Assembly (NCBI GenBank): GCA_017615375.1 | Contig: JAGAAH010000106.1 | Span: forward strand, 1-7,079 | DNA: 7,079 bases | Direction: 5' to 3' | From: Lachnospiraceae bacterium | GTDB lineage: Bacteria; Bacillota; Clostridia; Lachnospirales; Lachnospiraceae | Shown here: one piece after another, positions 6,549 through 7,079 of the stretch | Layout of the letters: the number at the start of each line of letters is the position of its first letter | Position numbering within the stretch: position 1 is the stretch's first letter | Notes under the pieces: generated by a model | Database searches by the model: none | Told to the model about the DNA's origin: nothing | What the model saw: the letters and a program-made list of their open reading frames with translations, nothing else | Program-made: the position numbers and the translations under genes

Positions 6549-7079
6549 ATGACAAGAGTTATTTTACAGGGTTCAAGCGGAAGAATGGGTAAAGTCGTTA
6601 TTGAGCTTTCACAGAGCACACAGGATTTTGAGATTGTTGCGGGAGTTGACAAGTTCCCGAATGAGCAGGCTTTTCCGGTATATACATCCATTAAAGAGGT
6701 TAAGGAAGAAGCTGATGTTGTAATTGATTTTTCCAATGCCGAAGCGGTTGACGAGCTTCTTGATTATTGTGTAGATAAGAAGCTTCCGGTTGTTCTTTGT
6801 ACAACCGGTCTTTCCGATGACCAGCTTGACAGAGTTGTAATGGAATCCAAGAATATACCGATTCTTCGTTCCGCCAATATGTCAATTGGAATCAATCTTT
6901 TAATTAGTCTTGTAAAAGAAGCTGCACATGTTCTTAAGGGCAAGGGCTTCGATATCGAGATTGTCGAGAAGCATCACAGAAATAAGCTTGATGCTCCGTC
7001 GGGTACGGCTATTGCTTTAGCCGAAGCTGCAGAAGACGGAATTGAAGAAAGCATGAATTTTGTATATGACAGAAGCAGA
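6549..7079 (+). CDS. dapB: 4-hydroxy-tetrahydrodipicolinate reductase, 3' end missing
   Basis: DapB reduces the DapA product to tetrahydrodipicolinate with NAD(P)H. The frame opens at ATG 6549 and stays open for 177 codons to the window edge, so the C-terminal third (family about 250-270 residues) lies outside. Visible are the dinucleotide-binding GSSGRMG (8-14), VIDFS (58-62), CTTGL (84-88), SANMSIGINL (108-117), and the catalytic segment EKHHRNKLDAPSGTA (140-154) with H142 and K146 at the expected positions. After strand beta-2 (AGVDK) the loop is only about ten residues, typical of the short Firmicutes form rather than the longer E. coli form. The ribosome binding site is a modest AAAGAGG (6535-6541) with 7 nt spacing. 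The 20-bp gap after dapA contains no terminator, so the two are probably co-transcribed. Truncation is by the window, not by mutation. Confidence 0.96.
   Translation, partial: MTRVILQGSSGRMGKVVIELSQSTQDFEIVAGVDKFPNEQAFPVYTSIKEVKEEADVVIDFSNAEAVDELLDYCVDKKLPVVLCTTGLSDDQLDRVVMESKNIPILRSANMSIGINLLISLVKEAAHVLKGKGFDIEIVEKHHRNKLDAPSGTAIALAEAAEDGIEESMNFVYDRSR

Noticed and set aside
1..7079. CRISPR arrays, tRNA or rRNA genes, phage or defence genes, toxin-antitoxin pairs
   Set aside because: No spaced direct repeats, cloverleaf or rRNA-like segments were seen, and every gene is a recognised housekeeping gene. The spacers are too short to hide a further gene of useful size.

Overview
The window reads as a stretch of ordinary chromosome from a low-to-moderate GC Gram-positive bacterium, most likely a member of the Clostridia in or near the Lachnospiraceae. 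The support is the style of the proteins (a Firmicutes-type CTP synthase, an M3-family PepF-like peptidase, a short-form DapB), strong AGGAGG-type ribosome binding sites, AT-rich spacers and a classical sigma-A promoter. The family-level placement is an inference from protein style, not a database result. All genes are on the + strand, and codon use looks the same throughout, with no sign of recent gene transfer into any coding region.

Layout. Positions 1-62 hold the last codons of an unidentified gene. pyrG (CTP synthase, 144-1748) follows after 81 bp and ends directly at a 54-bp, almost perfect palindrome (1749-1802), which probably terminates transcription and resembles a dispersed repeat family. 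A sigma-A-like promoter (1842-1869) then drives typA/bipA (ribosome-associated GTPase, 1908-3758). A PepF/M3-family oligoendopeptidase gene (3788-5548) lies 29 bp further on and is probably co-transcribed. A textbook intrinsic terminator (5556-5584) closes this unit. After a 92-bp AT-rich spacer come dapA (5641-6528) and, 20 bp later, dapB, which runs off the right edge (6549-7079, 177 codons present).

How the genes work together. dapA and dapB are a true functional pair: consecutive steps of the diaminopimelate/lysine pathway, supplying cell-wall cross-linking and protein synthesis. pyrG (CTP supply), typA (ribosome biogenesis and stress adaptation) and the peptidase gene (peptide turnover) are housekeeping genes with no obvious shared pathway.

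I do not see an undescribed system here. The items most worth a second look are the palindromic element behind pyrG, the lack of a recognisable CTP-sensing attenuator in the pyrG leader, the weak ribosome binding site of typA, and the non-E. coli-like lysine-site residue in DapA.
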